From positions 1 to 6,635 of the forward strand of contig JAFNVD010000063.1 of NCBI GenBank assembly GCA_017383785.1: DNA of 6,635 nucleotides, in the 5' to 3' direction. The translations under genes and the position numbers were made by a program. This stretch comes from Peptococcaceae bacterium. GTDB taxonomy: Bacteria > Bacillota > Peptococcia > Peptococcales > Peptococcaceae. The notes beneath the pieces were generated by a model, which was not told the origin of the DNA, searched no databases, and worked only from the letters and a program-made list of their open reading frames with translations. Numbering within the stretch: the stretch's first letter is position 1; each line of letters opens with the position of its first letter. Shown here in pieces: positions 6,535 through 6,635 of the stretch.

Positions 6535-6611
6535 CAGAGCGCAGTCACGTTGTTTTGCACAGCGCATGACGGCCGGACGGACTTGCCCTGTAGAAGGGTG
6601 GTGGTAATAAG
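6535..6611 (+). promoter_or_regulatory. Possible structured 5' leader of the right-edge gene
   Basis: About 77 nt lie between the predicted transcript start and the ATG at 6612. G+C counted over 6531-6610 is 45 of 80, against 20 of 85 in the spacer 6444-6528. One hairpin pairs GTCACGTTG (6544-6552) with CAGCG-CA-TGAC (6560-6570, two-base bulge), with two further pairs (6541-6542 with 6572-6573) beyond a mismatch. A second, CCCT/AGGG (6586-6589 with 6595-6598), sits 13 nt before the ATG and covers the purine-rich segment. It does not match any riboswitch or RNA family I can recall; it may be a leader of unknown type or an ordinary UTR. Confidence 0.4.
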
Positions 6612-6635
6612 ATGACATGGGAAGCTTTTTCTTGC
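6612..6635 (+). CDS. Start of an unidentified gene, cut by the right edge
   Basis: An ATG at 6612 opens a frame of eight codons (MTWEAFSC) running off the window. Support comes from the strong promoter at 6500-6528 and a modest GGTGG-type site a few bases upstream. The nearest in-frame upstream stop is TAG at 6591, so no longer start exists in this frame after it. Too short to assign a family; an alternative start at 6617 in another frame cannot be excluded. Confidence 0.35.

Noticed and set aside
6531..6611. RNase P RNA, SRP RNA, guanidine or ZTP riboswitch at the right end
   Set aside because: Short similarities such as CCGGACGG do not extend into the required conserved cores (for example no GAGGAAAGUCCGG of RNase P RNA), so no known family could be supported.
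1..6635. CRISPR array, insertion sequence, tRNA or rRNA gene
   Set aside because: No regularly spaced repeats, transposase motifs, terminal inverted repeats or tRNA-like cloverleaf were seen on either strand.

Overview
The window reads as a chromosomal segment of an anaerobic, low-to-moderate-GC Firmicutes-type bacterium. Strong AGGAGG-like ribosome binding sites, A/T-rich intergenic spacers, sigma70-type promoters and hairpin terminators support this. A two-subunit oxygen-sensitive class I fumarase beside a malate:quinone oxidoreductase and a sodium-driven symporter would fit a menaquinone-using Negativicutes species. That placement is inference; no rRNA or marker gene is present.

Layout. 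(1) Positions 1-1702, plus strand: a tight three-gene run made of a CPBP-family membrane protease cut by the left edge, a GNAT acetyltransferase of the arylalkylamine type, and a second intact CPBP-family protein. (2) 1723-1755: a near-perfect hairpin with A and T tails that can stop transcription from both sides. (3) 1773-3269, minus strand: putP, a sodium/proline symporter with its sodium-site residues intact. (4) 3270-3538: a divergent control region with two perfect palindromes of the same TTGT-NN-ACAA design, centres 44 bp apart and separated by pure A/T DNA, plus an 11-bp-phased direct repeat just upstream of a predicted plus-strand promoter. (5) 3539-6402, plus strand: fumarase alpha, fumarase beta and mqo, with a 13-nt gap and then an 11-bp overlap, closed by a terminator at 6411-6443. 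(6) 6444-6635: a very A/T-rich spacer, a good extended -10 promoter, then a G/C-rich leader that can fold and ends at the start of a gene cut by the right edge.

How the genes fit. Fumarase converts fumarate to malate and Mqo oxidises malate to oxaloacetate with electrons going to the quinone pool, so the operon is a short fumarate-to-oxaloacetate module. PutP, divergently transcribed from the same control region, would bring in proline (or a related solute) on a sodium gradient. The shared palindromes suggest one regulator controlling both directions; no regulator gene lies in the window. The genes are of known families. The parts least explained by known annotation are the paired operators and the structured leader at the right end.
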